Source: Gemmatimonas groenlandica (lineage in GTDB: Bacteria > Gemmatimonadota > Gemmatimonadetes > Gemmatimonadales > Gemmatimonadaceae). Taken from it: DNA of 64,000 nt. Shown here in pieces: positions 8,707 through 17,645 of this stretch. Each line of letters starts with the position of its first letter. The first letter of the stretch is position 1. Location of the stretch: assembly GCF_013004105.1 (NCBI RefSeq), contig NZ_CP053085.1, positions 3,348,001-3,412,000 of the forward strand. Direction: 5' to 3'. The position numbers and the translations under genes were made by a program. The notes under the pieces are model-generated. The model worked only from the letters and a program-made list of their open reading frames with translations. It searched no databases and was not told where the DNA came from.

Positions 8707-9857
8707 GGCACGGCGCGCCGCACACCGTTCCCCACCATCAGCAGATGGCCTTCGTGGCGGAACAGCTCATACGTGGCACCGGGCGTTGCCTTGGCGGCCG
8801 CTTCCACTCGCGCGGCGGGAATGATGCCGTCGAGTTCCGCACCGACGAACAGCGACGGCGGGGCATTCGCCACCGTGATCGGACTGCCTCCCGCCAGCAT
8901 GGCGACCGCGGCGAACTGGGCCGGACGCGCCTGCGCGAGCCGCGCGGCAGCGCCAGCGCCCATCGAGTGGCCGATCAGGTACACGCGCGAACTGTCGATG
9001 CGGAATTCGTTGCGCAACAGCACCATCAAGGCATCGAAGTGTTCCGGCGTTGCACCGAAGACATCGGTTTTCGGCGACACCAGAATCAGCCGCTGTTCGG
9101 CCGCGAGCTTTGTCGCGATGCCGCTGCCGTACGCATCGACGAACATGTTTTCATCGCCACCGGCGCCGTGCAACACCAGCAGTACACCCACCGGCTTACG
9201 CACGTTCGCCGAGGGCGGCACCACGATGCGCATGGGCACCAGGGTGTTGTTCGCGCCGCGGTAGACGCGCCAGAAATCGCCAACTAAACCGATGTACGGA
9301 TCACGTCCGCGTTCCAGCACGCTCACTTCGCGTGCCAGATCGCGAGATAACCGCACGGGGTCGTTCAGAAACTCGGCGCTGCGCTCGGGCGATGGCACAT
9401 CGACCAGCAGCTTGGCCCGCTCACGCGTGGAGAGCAGTGCTTGCGCCAGTGGCCCGGTGCTGTCCACCACGGCGAGCCGCGCCAGATACTCCTCGCGCGC
9501 TGCACTCACCGGCGCGCCATTCAGCGAGCGCGGGCCCGCTGGCGGCGCGGGAGGAACGGAGGCCGCGCCGGTGAGCTGCGCGGCAGCGGCGTCGATCGTG
9601 CCGACGGCCGCCGCAAACTGCCCGCTGAAGAAACTCAATGCCGCGCGGTCGACGGTGCGATTCACCTGGGCGCGCACGCTGTCGGGCAGGGTCTTCGCGT
9701 TCTCCCGCTGCGTGTACGCGGCATCGACTCGCATATACGCGGCGGCGAGATCGGCGCGCGTGACCTTCGCGGCCGTCGCGGTCGCAGGCGCCTGCGCCCC
9801 GACGAGCGCCGGCGCACAGATCGCAACGGCAGCAACCGACCGGACAAGACGGCTCAC
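8682..9857 (-). CDS. Secreted alpha/beta-hydrolase (esterase/PHB-depolymerase-like)
   Basis: A 391-residue protein with a signal peptide (hydrophobic core [14 protein letters not shown]), a helical region (about 25-170) and a C-terminal alpha/beta-hydrolase domain. [14 protein letters not shown] forms the oxyanion-hole strand, GHSMGAGAA is the nucleophile elbow (Ser in GHSMG), Asp in GAELDGIIP and His in RHEGHLLM complete a plausible triad. This suggests hydrolysis of esters or polymers in the periplasm or outside. I choose GTG 9857 because it overlaps the cysK stop (GTGA) and directly precedes the signal peptide; the open frame upstream is only a shadow of cysK. Confidence 0.85.
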   Translation of the reverse strand: MSRLVRSVAAVAICAPALVGAQAPATATAAKVTRADLAAAYMRVDAAYTQRENAKTLPDSVRAQVNRTVDRAALSFFSGQFAAAVGTIDAAAAQLTGAASVPPAPPAGPRSLNGAPVSAAREEYLARLAVVDSTGPLAQALLSTRERAKLLVDVPSPERSAEFLNDPVRLSRDLAREVSVLERGRDPYIGLVGDFWRVYRGANNTLVPMRIVVPPSANVRKPVGVLLVLHGAGGDENMFVDAYGSGIATKLAAEQRLILVSPKTDVFGATPEHFDALMVLLRNEFRIDSSRVYLIGHSMGAGAAARLAQARPAQFAAVAMLAGGSPITVANAPPSLFVGAELDGIIPAARVEAAAKATPGATYELFRHEGHLLMVGNGVRRAVPWLVSHTR

Positions 9858-10771
9858 GCCGGGAACAGTCCGTCGATCGAGAGATAGCGTTCGCCGGTGT
9901 CGTAGCAGAACGTGAGCACGCGGGCACCGTCGATCATGTCGGGAATCTTTTGCGCCACCGCCGCCAGCGATGCACCACTCGAGATGCCGACCAGAATCCC
10001 TTCCTCGCACGCGGAGCGCTGCGTGTACTCGAACGCCGCTTCTTCCGTGACCTGAATGGCGCCGTCCAGCGTGTCGCGATGCAGGTTGTCGGGAATGAAG
10101 CCCGGCCCCACGCCCTGAATGCGATGCGGCCCCGGCGCTCCGCCACTGATCACCGCCGACTTCGCCGGTTCCACCGCGAACGTCTTCATCGCCGGCCAAT
10201 GCTGCTTCAGCACTTCGCTGCACGCGGTGATGTGACCGCCGGTGCCCACGCCCGTAATAAGATAGTCCACGCCGTCGGGGAAATCGGCGAGAATTTCTCG
10301 GGCCGTGGTCAGCGCGTGCGCGCGGATGTTCGCTTCGTTGGCGAACTGGTTCGGCATCCACGCGTTCGGCGTGCTCGCCACCAGTTCGTTGGCGCGCTCG
10401 ATCGCGCCCTTCATTCCCTTCTCGCGTGGCGTCAGGTCGAACGTCGCGCCGTACGCCGCCATCAGCTTGCGACGTTCAATCGACATCGACTCCGGCATGA
10501 CCAGCACCAGCTTGTAGCCCTTCACCGCCGCGACCATTGCCAGTCCGATGCCGGTGTTCCCCGACGTCGGTTCGATGATCACGCTGTCCTTCGTCAGCAC
10601 ACCACGCTGCTCGGCGTCTTCGATCATCGCCAAGGCAATACGATCCTTGATGCTGCCGCCCGGATTCGCGCGCTCGAGTTTCATCCAGACTTCGACGCGC
10701 GGATCGAACAAGCGATGCAGGCGCACGTGCGGCGTGTGGCCGATGGTGTCGAGAATCGAGGAGACGCGCAT
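9854..10771 (-). CDS. cysK: Cysteine synthase A (O-acetylserine sulfhydrylase)
   Basis: A 305-residue cytosolic PLP enzyme that makes L-cysteine from O-acetyl-L-serine and sulfide. The PLP-binding lysine is Lys42 in NPGGSIKDR, the substrate loop is PTSGNTG, and the phosphate-binding loop is [25 protein letters not shown] near the C-terminus is also diagnostic. Length is normal for CysK. It follows cysE by 67 bp in the same direction, so the two genes give the complete serine-to-cysteine branch. The start ATG is at the family-typical position before [11 protein letters not shown]. Confidence 0.95.
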   Translation of the reverse strand: MRVSSILDTIGHTPHVRLHRLFDPRVEVWMKLERANPGGSIKDRIALAMIEDAEQRGVLTKDSVIIEPTSGNTGIGLAMVAAVKGYKLVLVMPESMSIERRKLMAAYGATFDLTPREKGMKGAIERANELVASTPNAWMPNQFANEANIRAHALTTAREILADFPDGVDYLITGVGTGGHITACSEVLKQHWPAMKTFAVEPAKSAVISGGAPGPHRIQGVGPGFIPDNLHRDTLDGAIQVTEEAAFEYTQRSACEEGILVGISSGASLAAVAQKIPDMIDGARVLTFCYDTGERYLSIDGLFPA

Positions 10772-10838
10772 GGTCGGTAAGGTCGGAGTGAGTGAACGGT
10801 GCTGTTGCGGAGTGCGGGTCCTGAGTGCTCGCGGCGTG

Positions 10839-11681
10839 CTAGATATGAAACTCGAGTCCGTCGTCGGTCGGGCGCTGTTCCACCCGACTCGAGAACTGCA
10901 CCACTGACCGCGGTGGTACCGACGACGTCATCCACACGTTGCCGCCGATGATCGATCCGTCGCCGATCTTGGTGGTCCCGCCGAGAATCGTCGCATTGGC
11001 ATACACGACGACATCGTTGCCGAGCGTGGGATGCCGCTTCTGGTTCGCCAGCTTCTTGCTCACGGCATGCGCACCGAGGGTCACGCCCTGATACAGTCGC
11101 ACGCGATCGCCGATGATGCTCGTTTCACCGATCACAACGCCCGTGCCGTGATCGATGGCGAAGCTCGCCCCCAGCACAGCGCCCGGATGAATGTCGATGC
11201 CGGTTTCCCCATGCGACCATTCGGACAGCAACCGCGGAAAGACGGGGACGCCCAACCGATACAGCTCATGCGCCACGCGATGCACCGCCGTGGCGAGAAA
11301 TCCCGGATAGGCAACGATCACTTCTTCCAGACTCTCGGCCGCCGGGTCACCCGATAGAATCGCCTCGGCATCGAGTTGCAGCGACGCGCGCACATCCGGC
11401 AACCGGTCCAGGAACGTCGCGACCACCTGCTCGACGTCGCTCACGATCGGCGTGATTGCCGCGCGCAACAGCGCCTCGACATGCGCCGCTTCCTCGTCGA
11501 CTCCTGCTTCGCCAAGTCGCGACGGATGCGCGAACTGCGGAAAAAGCAGCGCCAACACACGACCGGCGAACTCCTCCGCCAGCGCCCGCAGCGGACGCGG
11601 GGCATCGCACGCGCGGCGTTCGGCGCGCAGCTCCTCGAGAAACGTCGACCAGCGCGTCGGCGCGGCAATCCGATCAGTCAT
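10839..11681 (-). CDS. cysE: Serine O-acetyltransferase
   Basis: A 280-residue cytosolic enzyme that acetylates L-serine with acetyl-CoA to give O-acetylserine, the substrate of the adjacent cysK product. The N-terminal half is helical; the C-terminal left-handed beta-helix carries [30 protein letters not shown] and [12 protein letters not shown], the hexapeptide and catalytic regions of SATs. I start at ATG 11681 ([10 protein letters not shown]); the frame continues upstream only as a shadow of the methyltransferase gene. The tail after [12 protein letters not shown] differs from E. coli CysE, so complex formation with CysK through a C-terminal Ile is plausible (the protein does end in Ile) but unproven. 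Confidence 0.93.
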   Translation of the reverse strand: MTDRIAAPTRWSTFLEELRAERRACDAPRPLRALAEEFAGRVLALLFPQFAHPSRLGEAGVDEEAAHVEALLRAAITPIVSDVEQVVATFLDRLPDVRASLQLDAEAILSGDPAAESLEEVIVAYPGFLATAVHRVAHELYRLGVPVFPRLLSEWSHGETGIDIHPGAVLGASFAIDHGTGVVIGETSIIGDRVRLYQGVTLGAHAVSKKLANQKRHPTLGNDVVVYANATILGGTTKIGDGSIIGGNVWMTSSVPPRSVVQFSSRVEQRPTDDGLEFHI

Positions 11682-11691
11682 GCTGCAGAAT

Positions 11692-12288
11692 CTACAGCCG
11701 TTCCAGCGAAGAGACCCGGTATTGCTCGGCCTCCGCCACGTAGCACTGCATGCCGACGGGAACCAGGCCGGCCCGCTGTATGAGCCGGCGATACCAGGAC
11801 GCCGACTGGGGCGGCGGCCAGTCGGTGTCCCCCTCGAAGTGATCGTCCTTCGTGAACAGCTCCAGGTAGGCCATCCCACCCGTGCGCGCTGCCACGTGCG
11901 TGATGCCGCTGGTCAGCTGATCCACCGACAGATAGTTCAGCATGCCGCAGCACACGACCAGATCGTACTGCTCGCGCAGGTCGAGGGAGCCAAGATCCTC
12001 GATGCCACCCTGCTGCAGATTCCGTCGTGCGCCGAACTTGGCCACGGCATAGGCACTGGGATCGACCCCGTGATACGCGACTCGGGGACGAAGTGCCCGC
12101 AGCGCCGGATACCAGTTGCCCTCGCCGCAGCCCACGTCGAGCACCGTGCGCACGCGCCGCCCCAGCACCCACTCGGCCGTGTGCAGCACGAACGACACCT
12201 GACGGGCCAGCTCGGCCGCCGTCTTCACACGATGCGCAGGGTGCCGGTACCACTTGTCGAAGTATGCGGCGTCGTAGCGTTCGCTCAG
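11692..12288 (-). CDS. Class I SAM-dependent methyltransferase (possible CUG start)
   Basis: A cytosolic methyltransferase with motif I VLDVGCGEGNW, acidic motif II in YHGVDPSAYA and the motif IV region YDLVVCCGMLNYL. The target is unknown. The first ATG/GTG/TTG codon in frame is GTG 12228, but the frame before it encodes SERYDAAYFDKWYRHPAHR, which resembles the usual start of this methyltransferase group. Upstream only CTG codons (12288, 12300) precede an in-frame stop. CTG 12288 overlaps the TGA of the preceding gene (CTGA) with GGGGGA four bases upstream, so I favour a CUG start with coupling, giving 198 residues; GTG 12228 would give 178. Confidence 0.75.
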   Translation of the reverse strand: MSERYDAAYFDKWYRHPAHRVKTAAELARQVSFVLHTAEWVLGRRVRTVLDVGCGEGNWYPALRALRPRVAYHGVDPSAYAVAKFGARRNLQQGGIEDLGSLDLREQYDLVVCCGMLNYLSVDQLTSGITHVAARTGGMAYLELFTKDDHFEGDTDWPPPQSASWYRRLIQRAGLVPVGMQCYVAEAEQYRVSSLERL

Positions 12289-14390
12289 AGAATCCCCCAG
12301 AAGCCGCGGTCAATGTCGATGGCAAAGCGCCACTGTCCGTCACGAAGTCCGCGGGCCACGTCGGCCCGCACCAGGTCGTAGAAGAACAGCATGCCCATGC
12401 CCGCCGAGGGCCGCAGCGCCGCCGTGGTGGGACGATCGGGCGTCCCGCGAGACGTGGCCAGCAGCTGCACAAACGGCGCGAGCGTCACGTGCGGCGGTGA
12501 CTTCCCCCATCGCTTCAGTGGAATCGACGGCGCCGGAATGGGCTGCCGGAACTCGACGCGCTGCGACACCATCGCCCGCGAGGCGAAGGCGTGAAAGTCG
12601 TATCCCGGCGCTGACCATGGACCGCCAGCGAAGATCAGCCACTGTGGCGGCAAGTCACGCCCGCCGGCGACCCCGGCAAAGCTCTGCAGAAAGAGCGCGC
12701 GGTCGCCGCCCAGCGGCTTCGTGATCTGTATCAGCGCCTGCGCGCGACCCAGCACGTGTCCGCTTCCTTCGAGGGCGCCGGCACTCATCTGCAACGTCCA
12801 GTTCCCGCGGGCGCCACGCTCGTCGGCCCCCACCCAACCGCCCGTGCCCTGCACCTCCGCGCGCACGCCGGCAATCTCACGCGCGGCCAGCGTCGGTGCG
12901 AACCGCCCCGACACCGACGATGCCTGCACCGACAGCGGTCGATCGCGCTCGTACGCCAGCCGCCAGGTGAACGCGCTCGTCGGCTGCCGGCGCCACAGCA
13001 CGCCGATGGCGCGCGTGTCCACCTGCGTGGTGTAATCACTACCGAACAGCGCCGCCCCCAAAGAGTTCGTCACGCCGGCCCGCTCGGCGAAGGCCAGATC
13101 ACGGTAGTCACGCTCGGCGAAGAGCTGAATCAGCGGCGTGCGTCCGAATGCGGGCACCGGACCGATCGCCAGCTGGCCCTTCACCTGCTCGTCACCGAAT
13201 CCGTAGCGTACCCGGCCACCCACCTGCACCCCGAGGCTACTGCGATGCGACGCGCCGATTCCGATGGCCAGTCCCTCGGTGCGTGAGAAGCGCGCGAGAT
13301 CGCTGATGCCGCGCCCGGTCACCGATGCCGTCGTGGGCCGCGATAGCATCGAACTGCGAATCGCCGCCTCCGCCTGCACTCGCGCGCGCACGACCTCTTC
13401 ACTGCTCGCTATCTGAATCTCCGGCGGTAGGGCATCGATCACGCGACCGGTAAACGGATACGCCTTGGCCGAATCGCGCGGTGCCGCACTCCATCGCGGC
13501 AACAGCATCGTGCTCTGCGGCAAGCGCTCATTCACGTCGTAGCCCGAGATCTCCCAGCGACCGCGCACGATACCACGCGCCGGAATGTCGAACCATGTGC
13601 TGCCACGCGACACTTCCACTTCCTGCCGACGCGGCAGCCAGTACCGCTCGCGTACCAGTCCGTTCTCGAGCGTGACCACCAGCGTCTCGATGCGCTTGTC
13701 GATGATCGCGGCGCGGGTGAACGTCATCGACAGCCGCACGACGGCGCCCGTCTCCCGATCGAGATACACCGACCCCACGGCCGCCGGCAGTGCTGCGTTC
13801 CGGGGACGGAACTTGATTTCATCGACCACGATCTCGCGACCGGGAATGCGGATGCGCAGGGCGCTGCCCATCGCGTACTCGTACTGCCTGGGCGCGACGG
13901 CGCCGAGCGGATGCGGCACGTCACGCACATCCTGGCCGTCGCCGAGTCGAATACGATCGGGCAGGTTGTCCAGCACCACGCTGTAGCGATCGCGATAGTA
14001 GCCTACATCGGCAGGTAGCAACGTGGTGTCACGGCGGCCCACGAGTCGCTGCGCGCTGCGCCCCGGTTGCCACCAGGCGATCGACAGCTGCAGCTCCTCG
14101 CTCTGCACCACCTTGGGTGGAATGATCACGCCTTCACCCAGCTGCGCCAGAAACGCCAGGAATCCGTGCGCGCTGGCCGTGTAGCTGAGCAACGTACTGT
14201 CGGCCAGCTGCACGCTGCGCCGATCGATGGCACGGCGCACGAGTGAATCGGCCAATGCGTCGCGCCACGCCTGATTTCCTCGGGCCGGTGCCGCCGACGG
14301 CGTCTGCCCCGGGGCCTGCCCCTCCACTGCACCGAGCGGCGAGGCGAGGGCGACCAGTGCAGCTGCGAGCACCGTCAACGTCGGTCGCAT
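12285..14390 (-). CDS. Secreted protein with predicted C-terminal outer-membrane beta-barrel
   Basis: A 701-residue protein starting at ATG 14390 with a signal peptide (TVLAAALVALASPLGAVEG). The N-terminal 300 residues are beta-rich with many aromatic and charged residues and resemble a lipoprotein-carrier-like or outer-membrane processing domain. From about residue 390 alternating hydrophobic strands and glycine-rich turns (GASHRSSLGVQVGGRVRYGF, LAPFVQLLATSR) suggest a barrel of the surface-antigen/BamA-like kind. I do not recognise a named family with certainty. It is followed by the methyltransferase with a 4-bp overlap. A possible promoter lies upstream: TTCAGG at 14461-14466 and TACATT at 14439-14444, minus strand, 16-bp spacing. 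Confidence 0.72.
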   Translation of the reverse strand: MRPTLTVLAAALVALASPLGAVEGQAPGQTPSAAPARGNQAWRDALADSLVRRAIDRRSVQLADSTLLSYTASAHGFLAFLAQLGEGVIIPPKVVQSEELQLSIAWWQPGRSAQRLVGRRDTTLLPADVGYYRDRYSVVLDNLPDRIRLGDGQDVRDVPHPLGAVAPRQYEYAMGSALRIRIPGREIVVDEIKFRPRNAALPAAVGSVYLDRETGAVVRLSMTFTRAAIIDKRIETLVVTLENGLVRERYWLPRRQEVEVSRGSTWFDIPARGIVRGRWEISGYDVNERLPQSTMLLPRWSAAPRDSAKAYPFTGRVIDALPPEIQIASSEEVVRARVQAEAAIRSSMLSRPTTASVTGRGISDLARFSRTEGLAIGIGASHRSSLGVQVGGRVRYGFGDEQVKGQLAIGPVPAFGRTPLIQLFAERDYRDLAFAERAGVTNSLGAALFGSDYTTQVDTRAIGVLWRRQPTSAFTWRLAYERDRPLSVQASSVSGRFAPTLAAREIAGVRAEVQGTGGWVGADERGARGNWTLQMSAGALEGSGHVLGRAQALIQITKPLGGDRALFLQSFAGVAGGRDLPPQWLIFAGGPWSAPGYDFHAFASRAMVSQRVEFRQPIPAPSIPLKRWGKSPPHVTLAPFVQLLATSRGTPDRPTTAALRPSAGMGMLFFYDLVRADVARGLRDGQWRFAIDIDRGFWGIL

Positions 14391-14492
14391 GGACCACAGT
14401 GGGTTCGAGGTCACGTCAGGCTTTCCATAGCGACGGGCAATGTAGCGGGAATGATGTGTGCCTGAACGTCTACCCACCCGCCTACCGCCTGT

Positions 14493-15014
14493 TCACCGCC
14501 GCCTCACGACTGGTTCCTCGCGCTTCACCGAGAGCAGCAACCACCCGCGGTAGCGCGCGACGGGCACGACGGCCGAGCCGCTCGACTTCGCGCGGTGAGG
14601 CATGACCACCTGGTAGCTCCATCCGTAGCGCCAAGCGGCATCTGCATTCGACGACGCGCCTGGCCGCCGCGGGGCCCGAAAGGCGCGCCGCGCAATGATG
14701 CGGGCGGATAGTGGCGTGATGGTACCCGTCGGACCGGTCAGCTGAACGACGTCATTCACCGCCAGCGCCGGTGTACCAAGCCGCACGCCGAAGTGAATGG
14801 CGTAGAGCGTGTCGGCCAAACGCCCCGCGCGGGTGGCCTCGATCCGCGGCAACGGACTTTCAGCCGCCAGCGATGCCGTGGTCGGCATGGAGTCGGCGAG
14901 CAGCTGCGAACCCTGAAAGCGCGACACCAGCCACGCATCGAGCGAACTCACCGGCTGATTCGCCTTCACCGCCAGCTGCGTGACCAAGCACAGGCACGCG
15001 GACCACCCGATCAC
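14493..15014 (-). CDS. Small membrane-anchored or secreted protein, unknown function
   Basis: A 173-residue protein whose GTG start (15014) overlaps the stop of the S41 protease gene (GTGA). An N-terminal hydrophobic stretch (WSACLCLVTQLAV) is a signal or anchor; the remainder looks beta-rich, with a basic C-terminal part (IIARRAFRAPRRPG, VVMPHRAKSSG). I recognise no family. Tight coupling to the protease suggests a partner or substrate-recruiting role, which is inference only. The longer frame upstream is antisense-free noise within the protease gene and was excluded. Confidence 0.6.
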   Translation of the reverse strand: MIGWSACLCLVTQLAVKANQPVSSLDAWLVSRFQGSQLLADSMPTTASLAAESPLPRIEATRAGRLADTLYAIHFGVRLGTPALAVNDVVQLTGPTGTITPLSARIIARRAFRAPRRPGASSNADAAWRYGWSYQVVMPHRAKSSGSAVVPVARYRGWLLLSVKREEPVVRRR

Positions 15015-16567
15015 GGCCGCATCAGCGGGAGTGACTGCGCCAGTCCTTTTCGCGAGATCGCCGCCGGAAGTATCGCGGGCAGCACGCGGGCAACTTCGGT
15101 GCCCGGCGCCACGACATCGATGCCCGCCCGCAGTGCCGCATCCTCGCGCACCGCATAGCGCAACAACGCCTCGCTCTCGCGCTCGACTTCCAGGATCCGC
15201 ACCAGCGCCAAGCGCGTGCTCACCGTGACCCACTCGGCCCGCGCGAGTGGGTCTCGTGCCGATCGCGGTGCGAGCTGCGCCAGCGTCGTCCGCAATCGCG
15301 CTTCGAGTAGCGCCAGTGGCGTCGTCGACCAACCTTCGCGAAGCGCGTACATCGCCAGTGAATCGGCCGTGCGCATGACCCGCGCGGCAGCCGCTGGCTC
15401 CCATTCGTGCGGCACAGCGAACGCGTCGCGCCGAGTCGCATCATCGAGGAGCACGTCCGGGTGTAATCCACCCTTCGCCAGCGCGCCGTTCCCCGTGCGA
15501 CGGTCGAGACTGATGCCCTTCGGCGTGAGCCATCGCGCGGTCGTGAGACGCACCGACAGATCCTTCGAGAGCGTCACGACGCGCTGCACGACCCCTTTCC
15601 CGTACGTCGGCGTCCCCACCAACAGCGCGCGGTTGTAGTCGTGCAACGCGGCCGCGGTTACTTCCGCCGAGCTGGCCGTACTGCCATCGACCAGCACCGT
15701 AAGCGGCAGGTTCGGCCAGCGGGAATGACGGGTGCTGTGCGGTTGCGGCGCCGCACCGCCACGACCCGCCAACGACGCGATCACCACCCCGCGCGGCAGG
15801 AAGAGCCCGGCAGACTTCACGCCTTCCTCGAACAGACCGCCCATGTTGCCGCGCAGGTCGAGCACGAGCGACGTCGCACCGCGCTGCAGCAACGACTCTA
15901 CCGCGTCTTCCAGTTCATCCGCGGCGTGCGACGTGAACGTGGCCAGGCGGACATAGCCCACACTGTCGGCCAGCAGGCCTGCTTCACTCACCGCAGGCAT
16001 GTGCCACGCAGTCCGACGCACGGTGAGCCGCAGAGTGTCGCCAAAGGGCGCGCGCCACAGCGTGAGAACGCTCGAGTCACCGAACGTACGCGTGCTGTCG
16101 CCGGGCTTACGCTTCCACGCCTCGCCAACCGCGACGGCATCGACCTTGAGAATGCGATCACCGGCCCGTACACCGGCGGTGAACGCCGGCGAGCCCGGCG
16201 CAACCCGCACCACGCCGGCGGCATCAGGCTCGCGACGCAGCGTCAGGCCCATCCCCTGCCCCTCGCCCAACATCGAGCCTCGATATCGCTGAAACCCCTC
16301 AGGACGCAGCAGCGCCGCGTACGGGTCCTGCAACTCGCGCAGCATCCCGGCCACCGCCCGGCGAATCAGCTCATCGCTTCCCAACGAGTCGATCGCATTC
16401 GCGCGCACGGAATCGATCGCCGTGGACAACAACTGCGCATCGGCCCATTCGTTCATCGTGCGCACCCGATGTCCGCCGTACCACGAGCCTAGCGCAAACG
16501 CACCCGCGAGCCCCGCTGCAATCAGCGGCGCCAGCCATAAGCGGGGTGTGCGACTCGAAGCGGTCAT
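15011..16567 (-). CDS. S41 family C-terminal processing protease (CtpA-like)
   Basis: A 518-residue periplasmic serine protease anchored by an N-terminal hydrophobic segment (LWLAPLIAAGLAGAFALGSWY). A PDZ domain (about 95-190, with the carboxylate-binding region GQGMGLTLRRE) precedes the tail-protease domain with VLDLRGNMGG. The catalytic Ser lies in DGSTASSAEVTAAAL and the general-base Lys in GTPTYGKGVVQ, matching the Ser/Lys dyad of Ctp proteases, which trim C-termini of exported proteins. A C-terminal extension of about 130 helical residues is less conserved. It heads a long minus-strand gene run; a sigma70-like promoter lies just upstream. Confidence 0.9.
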   Translation of the reverse strand: MTASSRTPRLWLAPLIAAGLAGAFALGSWYGGHRVRTMNEWADAQLLSTAIDSVRANAIDSLGSDELIRRAVAGMLRELQDPYAALLRPEGFQRYRGSMLGEGQGMGLTLRREPDAAGVVRVAPGSPAFTAGVRAGDRILKVDAVAVGEAWKRKPGDSTRTFGDSSVLTLWRAPFGDTLRLTVRRTAWHMPAVSEAGLLADSVGYVRLATFTSHAADELEDAVESLLQRGATSLVLDLRGNMGGLFEEGVKSAGLFLPRGVVIASLAGRGGAAPQPHSTRHSRWPNLPLTVLVDGSTASSAEVTAAALHDYNRALLVGTPTYGKGVVQRVVTLSKDLSVRLTTARWLTPKGISLDRRTGNGALAKGGLHPDVLLDDATRRDAFAVPHEWEPAAAARVMRTADSLAMYALREGWSTTPLALLEARLRTTLAQLAPRSARDPLARAEWVTVSTRLALVRILEVERESEALLRYAVREDAALRAGIDVVAPGTEVARVLPAILPAAISRKGLAQSLPLMRP

Positions 16568-16617
16568 GATGACCTGGGACGGCGGGAACGTCAGCGTACC
16601 GAAGCAGACCGTTTCAT

Positions 16618-16646
16618 ACTACACGAGCCATGCCGTGATCCGTCAA
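16618..16646 (-). promoter_or_regulatory. Sigma70-type promoter candidate for the S41 protease run
   Basis: On the minus strand TTGACG (plus 16641-16646) and TGTAGT (plus 16618-16623) are separated by 17 bases. The start codon of the protease lies about 45 bases beyond the predicted transcription start. Based on sequence match only. Confidence 0.4.
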
Positions 16647-16775
16647 TCGTAGAGATTCCCGGAAATGGCGCACTTCATGCGCGCCACTGGGTATGGATGA
16701 GTACACCAACATGAATGAACATGCGAGCATGAGCACCCCCGTGTACACGGCCGCGGCGAGCGTTTGGGTAGGCGC

Positions 16776-17645
16776 ATGAGACTCGCACGCGACCGTGCGT
16801 TGCTTATCGCCACCGATATCGATGGCACACTGCTCGATCACGACGCGCAGTTGCCCTTTCGCGCGGATGTGTGGCGGCATGAGATACAAAGGCTCGGCTC
16901 GCGCATGGCCGGATGCCGCGTGGCCTTTGCGTCGAGTCGCACGCTTGATGAGCTTTTGGTGTTGCAGCGAGCCCTCGGCGTGCAAGGACCCTGCATTGCG
17001 GAAGACGGCGCCGTCCTCGCGCGTGATGCCGACGACACGACGGATCTCCACCCAGCGCTTCCGCCGCATGACGACGTGCGCGCCTACGGACGGCGCACCA
17101 TGCGCATCTGGACTCGAGCCCAGCACGCGTCGGCGTTGCGCACGGCCATGCAGGAGATGGACGCCGTGCAACGGGCCGACGCGTCACAGCTCGACCGTAA
17201 GTCATTGTCAGCGCTCGGCTTTGGTACCAACGGCGCGATTCGACGCGCGCTATATGCACGTCATCACTCGCTGCTGCTCGATCCGTCGCGTCTTTCCGGG
17301 GACGAACGACAGATCATTCTCACCATCGCTGCGGCCCGAGGGCTACAGCTGCGCCGTGGCGGGCGGTGGCTCACACTCGCCGATACGAAGGGCAAAGGAA
17401 CAGCGCTCTCGCTGCTTCGGCACTTCGAGATCTCGTGCGGTGTATCACCAATCGTCGTCACGATCGGCAACGAAGAGAACGACGTTTCGTTGCTGGAGAA
17501 GGCTGACCTCGCCTTCGTCATCCGCAACCCCGGACGTGGTCCGCATCCCGCCCTGACTGCCATACCACACGCAGTGGTGCTGGACACGGAAGGACCAGGA
17601 GGATGGTTGGAAATGCTGAATCGATTACAGGTGTTGGTCCGGTGA
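16776..17645 (+). CDS. HAD-superfamily phosphatase, mannosyl-3-phosphoglycerate phosphatase-like
   Basis: A 289-residue cytosolic HAD phosphatase with a type IIB cap. Motif I is ATDIDGTLLD (Asp14, Asp16), motif II is in FASSRTLDE, the motif III Lys is in DTKGKGTAL and motif IV is IGNEENDVSLL. The cap segment SLSALGFGTNGAIRRAL and overall length fit the mannosyl-3-phosphoglycerate phosphatase (YedP/MpgP) subgroup, which removes phosphate from mannosyl-3-phosphoglycerate in compatible-solute synthesis. The neighbouring glycosyltransferase overlaps it, supporting a sugar-related role, but a general sugar-phosphatase function cannot be excluded. ATG 16776 starts directly before the catalytic strand. 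Confidence 0.72.
   Translation: MRLARDRALLIATDIDGTLLDHDAQLPFRADVWRHEIQRLGSRMAGCRVAFASSRTLDELLVLQRALGVQGPCIAEDGAVLARDADDTTDLHPALPPHDDVRAYGRRTMRIWTRAQHASALRTAMQEMDAVQRADASQLDRKSLSALGFGTNGAIRRALYARHHSLLLDPSRLSGDERQIILTIAAARGLQLRRGGRWLTLADTKGKGTALSLLRHFEISCGVSPIVVTIGNEENDVSLLEKADLAFVIRNPGRGPHPALTAIPHAVVLDTEGPGGWLEMLNRLQVLVR

Noticed and set aside
8682-10361. A 559-residue protein covering the secreted hydrolase plus the cysK region
   Set aside because: The N-terminal 170 residues are Arg-rich shadow of cysK; the signal peptide begins at GTG 9857.
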